Source: Sphaerisporangium sp. TRM90804 (GTDB lineage: Bacteria; Actinomycetota; Actinomycetes; Streptosporangiales; Streptosporangiaceae). Taken from it: DNA of 64,000 nucleotides. Made by a program: the position numbers and the translations under genes. Below the pieces are notes generated by a model that did not search any database, had not been told where the DNA came from, and was given only the letters and a program-made list of their open reading frames with translations. This document shows, piece after piece, positions 16,863-24,606 of the stretch. The stretch covers positions 113,814 to 177,813 of the forward strand of contig NZ_JARWAC010000006.1 of the NCBI RefSeq assembly GCF_029846175.1. The letters run 5' to 3'. How positions within the stretch are numbered: position 1 is the stretch's first letter; every line of letters begins with the position of its first letter.

Positions 16863-17088
16863 CCAGATCTCGGGCCTTTCACGCGTCAGGCGCACCGGCC
16901 TCGCGACGGCCCCCGTACCGGTCGCGACGACATGGTGACGGGGCGGACCTCCACTTTCCGCCGGGCGGCGGGCGTGCCAACAGGCGGCTGCGACGGGTAC
17001 ATCTGTCGGCCCCGGCGCCGGATGCGCGCTCCCCGCTTCCGGGCCGGCAGAAACCGGTGGTCGCGCCGCCGATTAACGGCAACCGTGC

Positions 17089-17116
17089 GTAGCCAAACCC
17101 CGGCCTTGGCTACTGT
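17089..17116. promoter_or_regulatory. promoter/operator between the RsbW-like and HTH/TPR genes
   Basis: GTAGCCAA-9-TTGGCTAC (17089-17113) is a perfect 8-bp-arm inverted repeat. It overlaps a probable -10 TACTGT (17111-17116), 43 bp before the HTH/TPR start. It is a likely autoregulatory operator. Confidence 0.6.
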
Positions 17117-17158
17117 CGGTGTCGGCGATACGCATCCACGGGGGTCGGAGGGTACGCG

Positions 17159-18754
17159 ATGCCACGTAAGCCACGCAGCCTGAAAGAGGAGATGGACCGC
17201 CTGACCGCGGAATTGCGCGAACGCGGGGCCACCTGGCCGGAGATCGCCGCCGAGTACCGGCGGCGTTACCGGCTCAACTCCCGGCAGGCGTTCCGCGAGG
17301 CGCACCGCCACACCCAGGAGCGGGTCGTCGAGGAGTGGAAACGGCTGTGGCCGTCCGAGCCGTTCAGCGTGCGCAAGCTGGGCTCGTGGGAGGCGTGGCC
17401 GGCGCTCACCGGCAACGAGCCGCCGCTCGCCGGCCTCAACCGGCTCGCCCGCATCTACCGCTGCCGGGCGGGCGATCTCATCGACGGGGAGGACCACACG
17501 GGCGGCGACCAGAACACGCCCGCGGTCCGCGCCCGGAACGTCCCGACATTACATCTCACCGCAAATCTCAAGTTCAGTGACATTAAGGGCCTTCTTGCCA
17601 ATGAACCGCTCCACCAGCCGATGCCCCCGGGGGAACAGCGTGAACGGGAGTTCGAGCAGCTCGTCCACGCCTTCACCGCTTGGGCGGCACAGATGAACCG
17701 GCGTGACGCCCTCGCCCTGATCGGCGCCGCCGCCACGTCCGCCTACGCCTCACCGCTGCTCGACCGCTTCGACGGCGACGAGCCCCGGCGCGTGGCGCTG
17801 GCGGCGGCCGATCCCAGCAGGGTGGACGACGCGACGATCGGCCACATCGAGGCCGCGCTGCGCCACTGCATGCGCCAGGAGGACGCGCTCGGCCCGCAGG
17901 CGCTGGTGGCCACCGTGCTGGCCCAGCAGAGCCTGGTCACCTCCCTGCTGTCGTCGGGAGTGCCCGAGGGCGCGCGGTCCAAGCTGCTCTCACTGCTGGC
18001 CGACATCCGCCGGTGCACCGCCTGGATGCTGTTCAACCTCAACGACTTCAAGGGCGCCGACTACTACTACTCCCAGGCCCGAAAGGCCGCCCACCAGGCC
18101 GCCGACGACGCCATGTGCAGCATGGTCCTGGCCAACTGGAGCCAGCTCGCCACCTGGCGGGGCGACCCCCGCCTCGGCGTGGAGCACGCGCTCGGCGCGC
18201 TCGCCTGGAGCCGGCGGGCCGGCAGCAAGATGCTCACCGCGTACGCCTGCGACGTCGGCGCCCGCGCCTACGCGGCCGTGGTCAGGCGCTCGGCCAAGGG
18301 CGAGCGGCGCGAGGACCACGCGCGCTGCCACCGGTCCATGGAGCAGGCGCGGCGCGAGCTGCACGGGGCGGGGCAGGACGACCCCGGCGCCCGGCTGGTG
18401 CACTTCTACGGCGAGGGCCAGTATCTGTCCACCCGCACGGGCTGCCTGCTCGACACCGGCGACGCGGCGCAGGCCCTGGAGGTCGCCGCCGTCGCGGCGG
18501 CGGGCATCGACCCGGCGTTCGTCCGCAACGTGGCCTACATCCGGCTGAAGACCGCCCAGGCCCACCTGCGGCTGCGCCACATCGACGAGGCGTGCGAGCA
18601 GCTCGGCGACGCCGCGCGCCTGGCGGGCCGCAACACCTCGCCCCGGCTGGTCCGCTCGGTCGTCGAGACGCGCGAGAAGCTCAGCCCGTGGCAGCGCACC
18701 CGGAGCGTCACCGACCTCGACGAGCGCCTGCACGCCGCCCGCCTGACCGCCTGA
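17159..18754 (+). CDS. HTH/TPR regulatory protein
   Basis: 531 residues, ATG with GGAGG 7 bases upstream. The N-terminal 110 residues hold a helix-turn-helix-like segment (TWPEIAAEYRRRYRLNSRQAFREAHR) and an Xre-like block (LTGNEPPLAGLNRLARIYRCRAGDLIDGEDH). The C-terminal 330 residues are all helical with TPR-like repeats (DYYYSQARKAAHQAADDAMCSMVLANWSQLA, ALEVAAVAAAGIDPAFVRNVAYIRLKTAQAHLRL). This is the large actinomycete family of transcriptional regulator/TPR proteins found beside RsbW-like ATPases. Codons near 17530-17600 are less GC-rich than the rest, in the linker. Confidence 0.82.
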   Translation: MPRKPRSLKEEMDRLTAELRERGATWPEIAAEYRRRYRLNSRQAFREAHRHTQERVVEEWKRLWPSEPFSVRKLGSWEAWPALTGNEPPLAGLNRLARIYRCRAGDLIDGEDHTGGDQNTPAVRARNVPTLHLTANLKFSDIKGLLANEPLHQPMPPGEQREREFEQLVHAFTAWAAQMNRRDALALIGAAATSAYASPLLDRFDGDEPRRVALAAADPSRVDDATIGHIEAALRHCMRQEDALGPQALVATVLAQQSLVTSLLSSGVPEGARSKLLSLLADIRRCTAWMLFNLNDFKGADYYYSQARKAAHQAADDAMCSMVLANWSQLATWRGDPRLGVEHALGALAWSRRAGSKMLTAYACDVGARAYAAVVRRSAKGERREDHARCHRSMEQARRELHGAGQDDPGARLVHFYGEGQYLSTRTGCLLDTGDAAQALEVAAVAAAGIDPAFVRNVAYIRLKTAQAHLRLRHIDEACEQLGDAARLAGRNTSPRLVRSVVETREKLSPWQRTRSVTDLDERLHAARLTA

Positions 18755-18765
18755 CCGCCCGGCGC

Positions 18766-18787
18766 GGCCGGCCGGGGCCGACCGGCC
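18766..18787. terminator. short bidirectional hairpin between convergent genes
   Basis: GGCCGG pairs with CCGGCC around a 10-base loop in the 56-bp gap between the convergent HTH/TPR and DUF2156 genes. Confidence 0.4.
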
Positions 18788-18810
18788 CGCACCCGGGAGG
18801 GCCGGCGGGG

Positions 18811-20577
18811 TCAGGGCCAGGCCGGCAGGGCGTCGCCGGAGGGCGCGGGGCCGGGCCGGTGCCTGCCGCGCGGCGGGAGGCGCGGGACGCCGGAGGGCAG
18901 GAACGCCTCCGCCCGCAGCGCCGACAACCCGATGCGCGGCAGGTCGCGGGCCGCCGGGTACACCAGGAACCTCGGCTCCCAGTACGGCCGGAACTTGGCG
19001 TTGAACCGGTACAGCGACTCGATCTGGAACCACCGCGAGAGGAACACCAGGACGCGGCGCCAGGCGCGCAGCACCGGCCCCGCGCCGAGCCGCTCCCCCC
19101 GGGCGAGCGCCGAGCGGAACATCGCGAAGTTGAGCGACACCCGGGCGATGCCCAGGGACGGCGCGGCCTGCAGGGTCCTGACGATCAGCAGCTCGTTCAG
19201 CCCGGGGTCGGCGGAGCGGTCACGGCGCATCAGGTCGAGCGACACGCCGTCCGCGCCCCAGGGCACGAAGTGCAGGACGGCCCGCAGGCCGCCCCCGGGC
19301 ATCCGGTGCGCGGTGACGACCAGGCAGCGGTCGTCGGCCAGGTCGCCGACGCGCCCGAGGGCCATGGAGAAGCCGCGCTCGGTCTCGGTGCCGCGCCAGG
19401 CCTCGGCGGCGGCGCGCACGCGCCGTCGCTCCTCCTCGCCGAGGTCGCCGACGCGCCGCACGCGGCACTCGTATCCCGACCGCTCGATGCGCTTGACCAT
19501 CTGGCGGACGTTGCGCATGGCGCGGCCCTCCAGGGTGAACTCCGCCACGTCGACGACGGCCTCGTCGCCGATCTCCAGCGCCGACAGGCCGGCCTCGCGC
19601 GTCCACACCACACCGCCGGTCTCCCCGCAGCCGACGACCGCGGGCACCCAGGCGTGCCGCCGGGCCTCGTCCATGAAACACCTGATCGCCGCGGGCCACG
19701 CCTCGACGTCCCCGATGGGGTCGCCGCTGGCCAGCATGACCCCGCCGACGACGCGGTAGGCGACCGCGGCCTTGCCCGACGGCGAGAACAGCACGCTCTT
19801 GTCGCGGCGCAGCGCGAAGTAGCCGAGCGAGTCCTGCCCGCCGTACCGGTCGAGCAGGTCGCGGACCCGGCGCTCGTCCCGCGGGCACAGCGCGGCGACC
19901 GGCCGTTCGGGGCGCAGCACGAGGTAGGCCGTCGTGATCGCGGTGAGCGCCCCCAGGCCGGCGAGCGCCGTGTACACGAAGTCGGCCGCGAGCGCGGAGG
20001 AGTACCGCACCTGGCCCTCGACGCCGAACAGGCCGAGCAGGACCTGCCGGAGGCGGTCCCCCGCCGGGACGCTCTCGGCGTAGCCGTGCAGGCCGACGAT
20101 CACCCAGCCCACGGCCAGGTCGAGCACGGCCAGCGCGAAGAACGCCCACAGGGCTCGCCAGCGCGAACGCGGGTCGGACAGCGCCTGGAACCGGTGCCGG
20201 TTGACCAGCAGCACCACGAACAGCAGCACGCTGACGGCGCCGGCGAGGGGGTGCCGCCAGTGCAGGAGCTCGGCGAGCGCGCCGAGCGGCAGCAGCAGCA
20301 TGACGGCCCGCCAGGCCCGCACCTTGCCGCGTCGCAGCGCGTGCGCGAGCATGATCAACAGCACCCCGACCAGCAGCGAGCCGGCCCTGGCCAGTGTCGT
20401 CACCGTACCGGGCAGGACGCCCGCGACCACGCCGACCAGGCCGCCGCGGAAACCGGGGATCACGCCACGCAGGATGTCGAGCAAGCCCACCAGGAGCGCG
20501 GCGTACCCGGCGGCCGCCGGCACCCAGGGCCGTGTGACACGCACGCGCGCCGGGCGCGCACCGTCGTCAGGACACAC
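18811..20577 (-). CDS. membrane aminoacyl-phosphatidylglycerol/lipid synthase (DUF2156, MprF-like)
   Basis: 588 residues. About six TM helices in the first 230 residues (YAALLVGLLDILRGVIPGF, SLLVGVLLIMLAHAL, AVMLLLPLGALAELL, AVSVLLFVVLLVN, ALWAFFALAVLDLAVGWVIV, FVYTALAGLGALTAITTAYLVL). Then a C-terminal DUF2156 domain with the dual GNAT fold (LGYFALRRDKSVLFSPSGKAAVAYRVVGGVMLASGDPIGD and ELLIVRTLQAAPSLGIARVSLNFAMFRS). MprF/LysX-type enzymes transfer an amino acid from tRNA to a membrane lipid. The divergent esterase suggests a synthase/hydrolase pair. The start GTG 20577 is uncertain. Confidence 0.85.
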   Translation of the reverse strand: MCPDDGARPARVRVTRPWVPAAAGYAALLVGLLDILRGVIPGFRGGLVGVVAGVLPGTVTTLARAGSLLVGVLLIMLAHALRRGKVRAWRAVMLLLPLGALAELLHWRHPLAGAVSVLLFVVLLVNRHRFQALSDPRSRWRALWAFFALAVLDLAVGWVIVGLHGYAESVPAGDRLRQVLLGLFGVEGQVRYSSALAADFVYTALAGLGALTAITTAYLVLRPERPVAALCPRDERRVRDLLDRYGGQDSLGYFALRRDKSVLFSPSGKAAVAYRVVGGVMLASGDPIGDVEAWPAAIRCFMDEARRHAWVPAVVGCGETGGVVWTREAGLSALEIGDEAVVDVAEFTLEGRAMRNVRQMVKRIERSGYECRVRRVGDLGEEERRRVRAAAEAWRGTETERGFSMALGRVGDLADDRCLVVTAHRMPGGGLRAVLHFVPWGADGVSLDLMRRDRSADPGLNELLIVRTLQAAPSLGIARVSLNFAMFRSALARGERLGAGPVLRAWRRVLVFLSRWFQIESLYRFNAKFRPYWEPRFLVYPAARDLPRIGLSALRAEAFLPSGVPRLPPRGRHRPGPAPSGDALPAWP

Positions 20578-20645
20578 CGGAACGCGGGTCCGTGCTTTCG
20601 GCCTCTACAGCGTGAACCATCGTTAACCTGGCCTTATGTCGGTAG

Positions 20646-20662
20646 GGTGACTCCCTGTCACC
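20646..20662. promoter_or_regulatory. inverted repeat in the DUF2156/esterase intergenic region
   Basis: GGTGAC-5-GTCACC lies between two divergent starts (20577 and 20708), so one regulator could act on both genes. Confidence 0.45.
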
Positions 20663-20707
20663 AGATTAGAAGACGCCGGAGCGGCCGTACCACGGGGGGA
20701 GCGAGGG

Positions 20708-22033
20708 GTGGGACTCACAGCGACGTCGCTGGTGCTCGCCGTGGGCCTGCTCGCGGCCGGGGCGCTGGTGGCGTCGGTCTGCTGGGCGTGGCCGCGGCTG
20801 ACCGCCCGCACGCTGCCGGCGATGCTGGGGCGGGTCGGCGTGCTCGCCGGCAACCAGGTGCTCACCCTGATGGTGCTGGGCCTGGTCATGAACAACTACT
20901 TCGGCTTCTACGGGAGCTGGAGCGACCTGTTCGGCACCGGGTCGCGTGAGACGATCCCCCTGCTCACCGACGCCGGCCCGGCGCCGGCGGCGCCGGGCGA
21001 GCGCGCCAGGGCGGGGGTCCGGGTGCTGGCCACCGCGCCCGTCGGGCCCGCCTCCAAGGACAAAGGGCTGCCCGCCGGGCAGATCCAGCAGGTGGTGGTG
21101 GCCGGCGCGTCCTCGGGCCTGAGCTCGCTGGCCTACGTCTACCTGCCGCCGCACTACTTCCAGAAGCAGCACGCCGAGACGCGCTTTCCGGTGATCGTCG
21201 CCCTCACCGGCTACCCGGGCGACGCCCGCAACCTGATCACGCGCATGAACATGCCCGCCGTCGCCGCCGCGGCGATCGACCGCGGTGAGATGCCGCCGAC
21301 GATCCTGGTGCTGATGCGTCCCACGGTCGCCCCGCCCCGCGACACCGAGTGCATGGACGTGCCGCGCGGGCCCCAGGTCGAGACGTACTTCACCAAGGAC
21401 CTCAAGGAGTCGATGGCCACGGCCTACCGTGTGGGGGCGGACGCCCCGAGCTGGGGCATCCTGGGCGGCTCGACCGGCGGGTACTGCGCGCTCAAGCTCA
21501 GCATGCGCCATCCGGAGGCCTACTCGGCCGCGGTGTCCCTGTCGGGCTACTTCAAGCCGCCGGTCGACCCCACCACTGGCGACCTGTTCGGCGGCAGCCG
21601 CAGCCTGCGGAACGAGAACGACCTGATGTGGCGCCTGGCCCACCTGCCGCCGCCGCCGGTGTCGGTGCTGGTGGCCACCAGTGAGAAGGGCGAGTCGAAC
21701 TACGAGCCCACCCTGGAGTTCCTGGACGCCGTGCGCCCGCCCATGCGTGCCTCCTCGCTCATCCTGCGCAGCGGCGGGCACAACTTCACGACGTGGAGCC
21801 GCGAGCTGCCGCAGGCCCTGCCGTGGCTGGCCCAGCGCCTGAGACCGCCGGGGACGGTGCCCGAGCCCGGCTCCCCCACCGGCCCGCTCGCGACGCCGTC
21901 CGGCGACCCCCGCCCCACGCCGTCCGGCGACCCCCGCCCGACGCCGTCGGGAGACCCCGGCCGGGCCCCGTCCGGGGAGCCCGCCGACGCGCCGCGCGCC
22001 CGCCCGGAGACCTCCGGGGCACCGGCGTTCTAG
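20708..22033 (+). CDS. membrane-anchored alpha/beta-hydrolase esterase
   Basis: 441 residues, GTG start with a purine-rich GGGGGAGCGAGG upstream. Two hydrophobic segments near the N-terminus (LVLAVGLLAAGALVASVCWAW and GRVGVLAGNQVLTLMVLGLVM) anchor it. The catalytic part resembles the antigen-85/esterase-D group: RFPVIVALTGYPGD, nucleophile GGSTGG, and His in RSGGHNFTTW. A low-complexity tail repeats TPSGDPRP about four times. It is divergent from the DUF2156 lipid synthase; in corynebacteria, as I recall, such an esterase hydrolyses alanyl-phosphatidylglycerol made by its neighbour. The same role is inferred here. Confidence 0.82.
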   Translation: MGLTATSLVLAVGLLAAGALVASVCWAWPRLTARTLPAMLGRVGVLAGNQVLTLMVLGLVMNNYFGFYGSWSDLFGTGSRETIPLLTDAGPAPAAPGERARAGVRVLATAPVGPASKDKGLPAGQIQQVVVAGASSGLSSLAYVYLPPHYFQKQHAETRFPVIVALTGYPGDARNLITRMNMPAVAAAAIDRGEMPPTILVLMRPTVAPPRDTECMDVPRGPQVETYFTKDLKESMATAYRVGADAPSWGILGGSTGGYCALKLSMRHPEAYSAAVSLSGYFKPPVDPTTGDLFGGSRSLRNENDLMWRLAHLPPPPVSVLVATSEKGESNYEPTLEFLDAVRPPMRASSLILRSGGHNFTTWSRELPQALPWLAQRLRPPGTVPEPGSPTGPLATPSGDPRPTPSGDPRPTPSGDPGRAPSGEPADAPRARPETSGAPAF

Positions 22034-22046
22034 ACGCCTCCCGGTC

Positions 22047-22688
22047 TCACCCGGCGTCGCCGACGGTCCACCGGGTCGGGGTGATGAACAGGCCCGTGGC
22101 CTCCACGAGCACCCGGCCGTCGGCGGGCGCGCTGATCGTGCCCTCCACCCAGGCCTTGCGGCCTTCGGTCCTGGCCACCTTCGCCGCGGCCACCACCGGG
22201 GTCCCGTAGGGCACCGGCCGCAGGTACCTGAGGGTCAGCGTGCCGGTGACGCCTCCGTTCCCGGCGGCCGCGGCCGCGTCGCCGAGCAGATGATCCATGA
22301 TCATCGCGGTCACGCCGCCGTGCACGGAGCCGGGCGGGCCCTCGTGGGTGGGGCGGAAGGTGATCTCGGCCCGCGACCCGCCGTCGGCGGGCCTGTCGAT
22401 GACCAGGGGCAGCGCGTGGGGGTTGCAGCCGCCGGTGACGGCGTTTCCGAGGTGGCGGTGCCGGCCGTCGGGCAGGAACTCGTGCGGCAGCGGCGTCGCG
22501 CGCCGCCGGGCGCTCAGCCGCTCGGTGAGCGCCGCCAGCTCGGCGCCGGCCTCAGCCAGCTCCTCCTCGGCGACGTCCGTGAGCACGACGGCGTCCACCA
22601 GGTCGCGGACCCGCTGGGTGAGGACGGCCAGCGAGCCGAACCGGGCTTCGTCGTCCGCGCCTTCGAGCGGCGCGAGGTGGAGCGTCAT
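22047..22688 (-). CDS. PaaI-like hotdog thioesterase
   Basis: 213 residues. The C-terminal half is a hotdog fold: GPPGSVHGGVTAMIMDHLLGDAAAAAG has the HGG motif with Asp in the long helix, followed by TLTLRYLRPVPYGTPVVAAAKV. The N-terminal 85 residues are helical and particular to a group of actinobacterial acyl-CoA thioesterases. It probably releases acids from CoA esters. It is convergent with the esterase gene (13-bp gap). Confidence 0.83.
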   Translation of the reverse strand: MTLHLAPLEGADDEARFGSLAVLTQRVRDLVDAVVLTDVAEEELAEAGAELAALTERLSARRRATPLPHEFLPDGRHRHLGNAVTGGCNPHALPLVIDRPADGGSRAEITFRPTHEGPPGSVHGGVTAMIMDHLLGDAAAAAGNGGVTGTLTLRYLRPVPYGTPVVAAAKVARTEGRKAWVEGTISAPADGRVLVEATGLFITPTRWTVGDAG

Positions 22689-22926
22689 GGGGCGAGTGTA
22701 GAACGAGGATCACCGAACCGCGCTCGGTTTGCGGGTGTTTTCGTCATGTTTGGGTAAAGAAATCCGTTTAGCGGTGTGATGCCCGCAGACGGGGTAACCC
22801 TCGCCGACCCGCTGTCCCCACGGGGTTTCCGCACGCGCCACCGCCGCTGACAGCCCCCCTGACGCCGACTTGGCACTCTGTTGACCTGGGCTTTTCCTGG
22901 CTAACCTCCTCGCCACGGAAACAGCC

Positions 22927-22946
22927 CTGACGCCCCCCGGCGTCAG
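22927..22946 (+). other. hairpin in the leader of the CHAP gene
   Basis: CTGACGCC-cccc-GGCGTCAG forms a perfect 8-bp stem 33-52 bp before the start. A possible TTGACC (near 22882) lies upstream. It may regulate translation or be an operator. The rest of 22689-22978 shows no gene. Confidence 0.4.
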
Positions 22947-22978
22947 CGGCGCTCAGCGGAAGGACCCCTCGACTTCCC

Positions 22979-23722
22979 ATGTCGCCTGAACTCCAAAAAA
23001 TGATCAAGCTGCTCAAGTCCCAGGTCGGATACTCCGAGCAAGGGGGCGGTTACACCAAGTTCGGAGCCTGGTACGGCCAGACCGTCGAGTTCGACTCGGA
23101 CTACTCGGCACAACCCTGGTGCGACATGTTCCTGTCGTGGGCGGCGCACAAGCTCGGCTACGAGTCCTGGTTCGGCCAGTTCGCCTACACCGTCGACCAC
23201 GCCAAGTGGTTCATCTCCCGCGACGCCTGGGGCACCGACCCCGAGCCGGGCGCGGTGGTGTTCTTCGACTGGGGAGGCGGCCACGCCGTGGACGGCATCG
23301 ACCACGTCGGCATGGTGGTCTCGGTCGACGGCGACGACGTCCACACGATCGAGGGCAACGTCGACGGCCAGTACGTGCGCGAGAAGGTACGCGACGACAG
23401 CACCATCGTCGGCTACGGCTACCCCGCCGAGATCCAGGCCGCCATGGCGCCCGAGGTCGAGTTCACCGCGCCGCCCGGCACGAACGTGCTCGCCTCCAGC
23501 ACCCACGTCGCCGCCTCGTCCCCCCTGGAACCGCCGGCCGGCCTGGGCGCGGGCACCCTGCTCGTCCCCGTGCTCGCCGCCGCGCTGCTCGTCGTGGTCT
23601 CCGTGAAGACCCGGCAGGCCTCCCTGCGGCTCGCGGCGGCGGTGACCCGCCGGACCGCCCCGGCGTCCCGGCCTGCGGCGCCGGCTACACCAGGCCCAGC
23701 ACCCGGGCGGCGTTGTGCTTGA
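22979..23722 (+). CDS. CHAP-domain amidase with C-terminal membrane anchor
   Basis: 247 residues. Cysteine-His amidohydrolase domain at 1-150: catalytic Cys in AQPWCDMFLSW, His in GIDHVGMVVS, then HTIEGNVDG and VGYGYP. CHAP enzymes cut peptide cross-bridges or the amide bond in peptidoglycan. There is no N-terminal signal peptide; instead a hydrophobic helix lies near residues 193-208 (TLLVPVLAAALLVVVS), followed by a basic tail. This is like a tail-anchored or phage-lysin-derived protein, so how the domain reaches the wall is not clear. The last 38 bp overlap the convergent amidohydrolase gene. Confidence 0.85.
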   Translation: MSPELQKMIKLLKSQVGYSEQGGGYTKFGAWYGQTVEFDSDYSAQPWCDMFLSWAAHKLGYESWFGQFAYTVDHAKWFISRDAWGTDPEPGAVVFFDWGGGHAVDGIDHVGMVVSVDGDDVHTIEGNVDGQYVREKVRDDSTIVGYGYPAEIQAAMAPEVEFTAPPGTNVLASSTHVAASSPLEPPAGLGAGTLLVPVLAAALLVVVSVKTRQASLRLAAAVTRRTAPASRPAAPATPGPAPGRRCA

Positions 23723-24551
23723 GGATCTTCGGGCGGACCTCCTCCTTGATCGGCAGCTTCTCGAAGTCGGCCAGCCAGCGGTCCGGCGAGATGAGCGGAT
23801 AGTCGGACCCGAACAGCACCTTGTCCTGGAGCAGCGTGTTCGCGTACTGGACGAGCTGCGGCGGGAAGTACTTCGGGGACCAGCCGGACAGGTCGATGTA
23901 GACGTTCGGCTTGTGGGTGGCCACCGCCAGCGCCTCGTCCTGCCAGGGGAACGACGGGTGGGCCAGGATGATCGTCAGATCGGGGAAGTCGACGGCGACG
24001 TCGTCCACGTCCATCGGGTTGGAGAACTTCAGCCGCACCCCGCCGCCGCCGCGCACCCCGGCGCCGAGCCCGGTCTGCCCGGTGTGGAACAGCGCCGGCA
24101 CACCCAGCTCCTCCAGCGCCTCGTACAGCTCGTACGCCATGCGGTCGTTGGGGTGGAACGCCTGGACGTTGGGGTGGAACTTGATCCCCCGCACACCGTG
24201 CTCCTCCACCAGGCGCCGCGCCTGCCGCACCGCCGCCCGGCCCTTCCAGGGGTCGATGCCGGCGAACGGGATCAGCACGTCGGCGTTGTCCGCGCACGCC
24301 TGGGCGATCTCCTCGTTCGGCACGGGCGGGTGCCCGGTGGCGGTCTCGGCGTCGACGGTGAACACGACCGCCGCCATGCTTCGCTCCCGGTAGAAGGCGG
24401 CCATCTCGGGCACGGTCGGCCTGCCCTTCCCGGCCAGCTTGAAGTACCGGTCGGCGCCCTCCTTCAGCGTGCCCGACAGCGACTCCGCGCCGTCCGCGGA
24501 CACCTCGGCATGGGTGTGGACGTCGATCGCCACCAGGGACTCGACGTTCAT
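23685..24551 (-). CDS. amidohydrolase-2 family protein
   Basis: 288 residues from ATG 24551, with GGAGGT 7 bases upstream. Metal-dependent TIM-barrel hydrolase: N-terminal DVHTHAE (HxH), then GIKFHPNVQAFHPND, FHTGQTG, ILAHPSFPWQDEAL and the C-terminal GSDYP metal Asp. The family includes decarboxylases of the ACMSD type as well as hydrolases. It lies 55 bp after the acyl-CoA ligase gene in the same direction, so the pair probably degrades an aromatic or alicyclic acid. Confidence 0.87.
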   Translation of the reverse strand: MNVESLVAIDVHTHAEVSADGAESLSGTLKEGADRYFKLAGKGRPTVPEMAAFYRERSMAAVVFTVDAETATGHPPVPNEEIAQACADNADVLIPFAGIDPWKGRAAVRQARRLVEEHGVRGIKFHPNVQAFHPNDRMAYELYEALEELGVPALFHTGQTGLGAGVRGGGGVRLKFSNPMDVDDVAVDFPDLTIILAHPSFPWQDEALAVATHKPNVYIDLSGWSPKYFPPQLVQYANTLLQDKVLFGSDYPLISPDRWLADFEKLPIKEEVRPKILKHNAARVLGLV

Positions 24552-24606
24552 CCGGACCACCTCCAACGCGCCCGCAGCCGGGCGTTCGACCGGGTTCGCC
24601 GTCGGC

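Noticed and set aside
22689..22978. Possible c-di-AMP (ydaO) riboswitch before the CHAP gene
   Set aside because: GGCTAACCTCCTCGCC loosely resembles the 3' end of the motif, but the conserved internal blocks upstream are not present.
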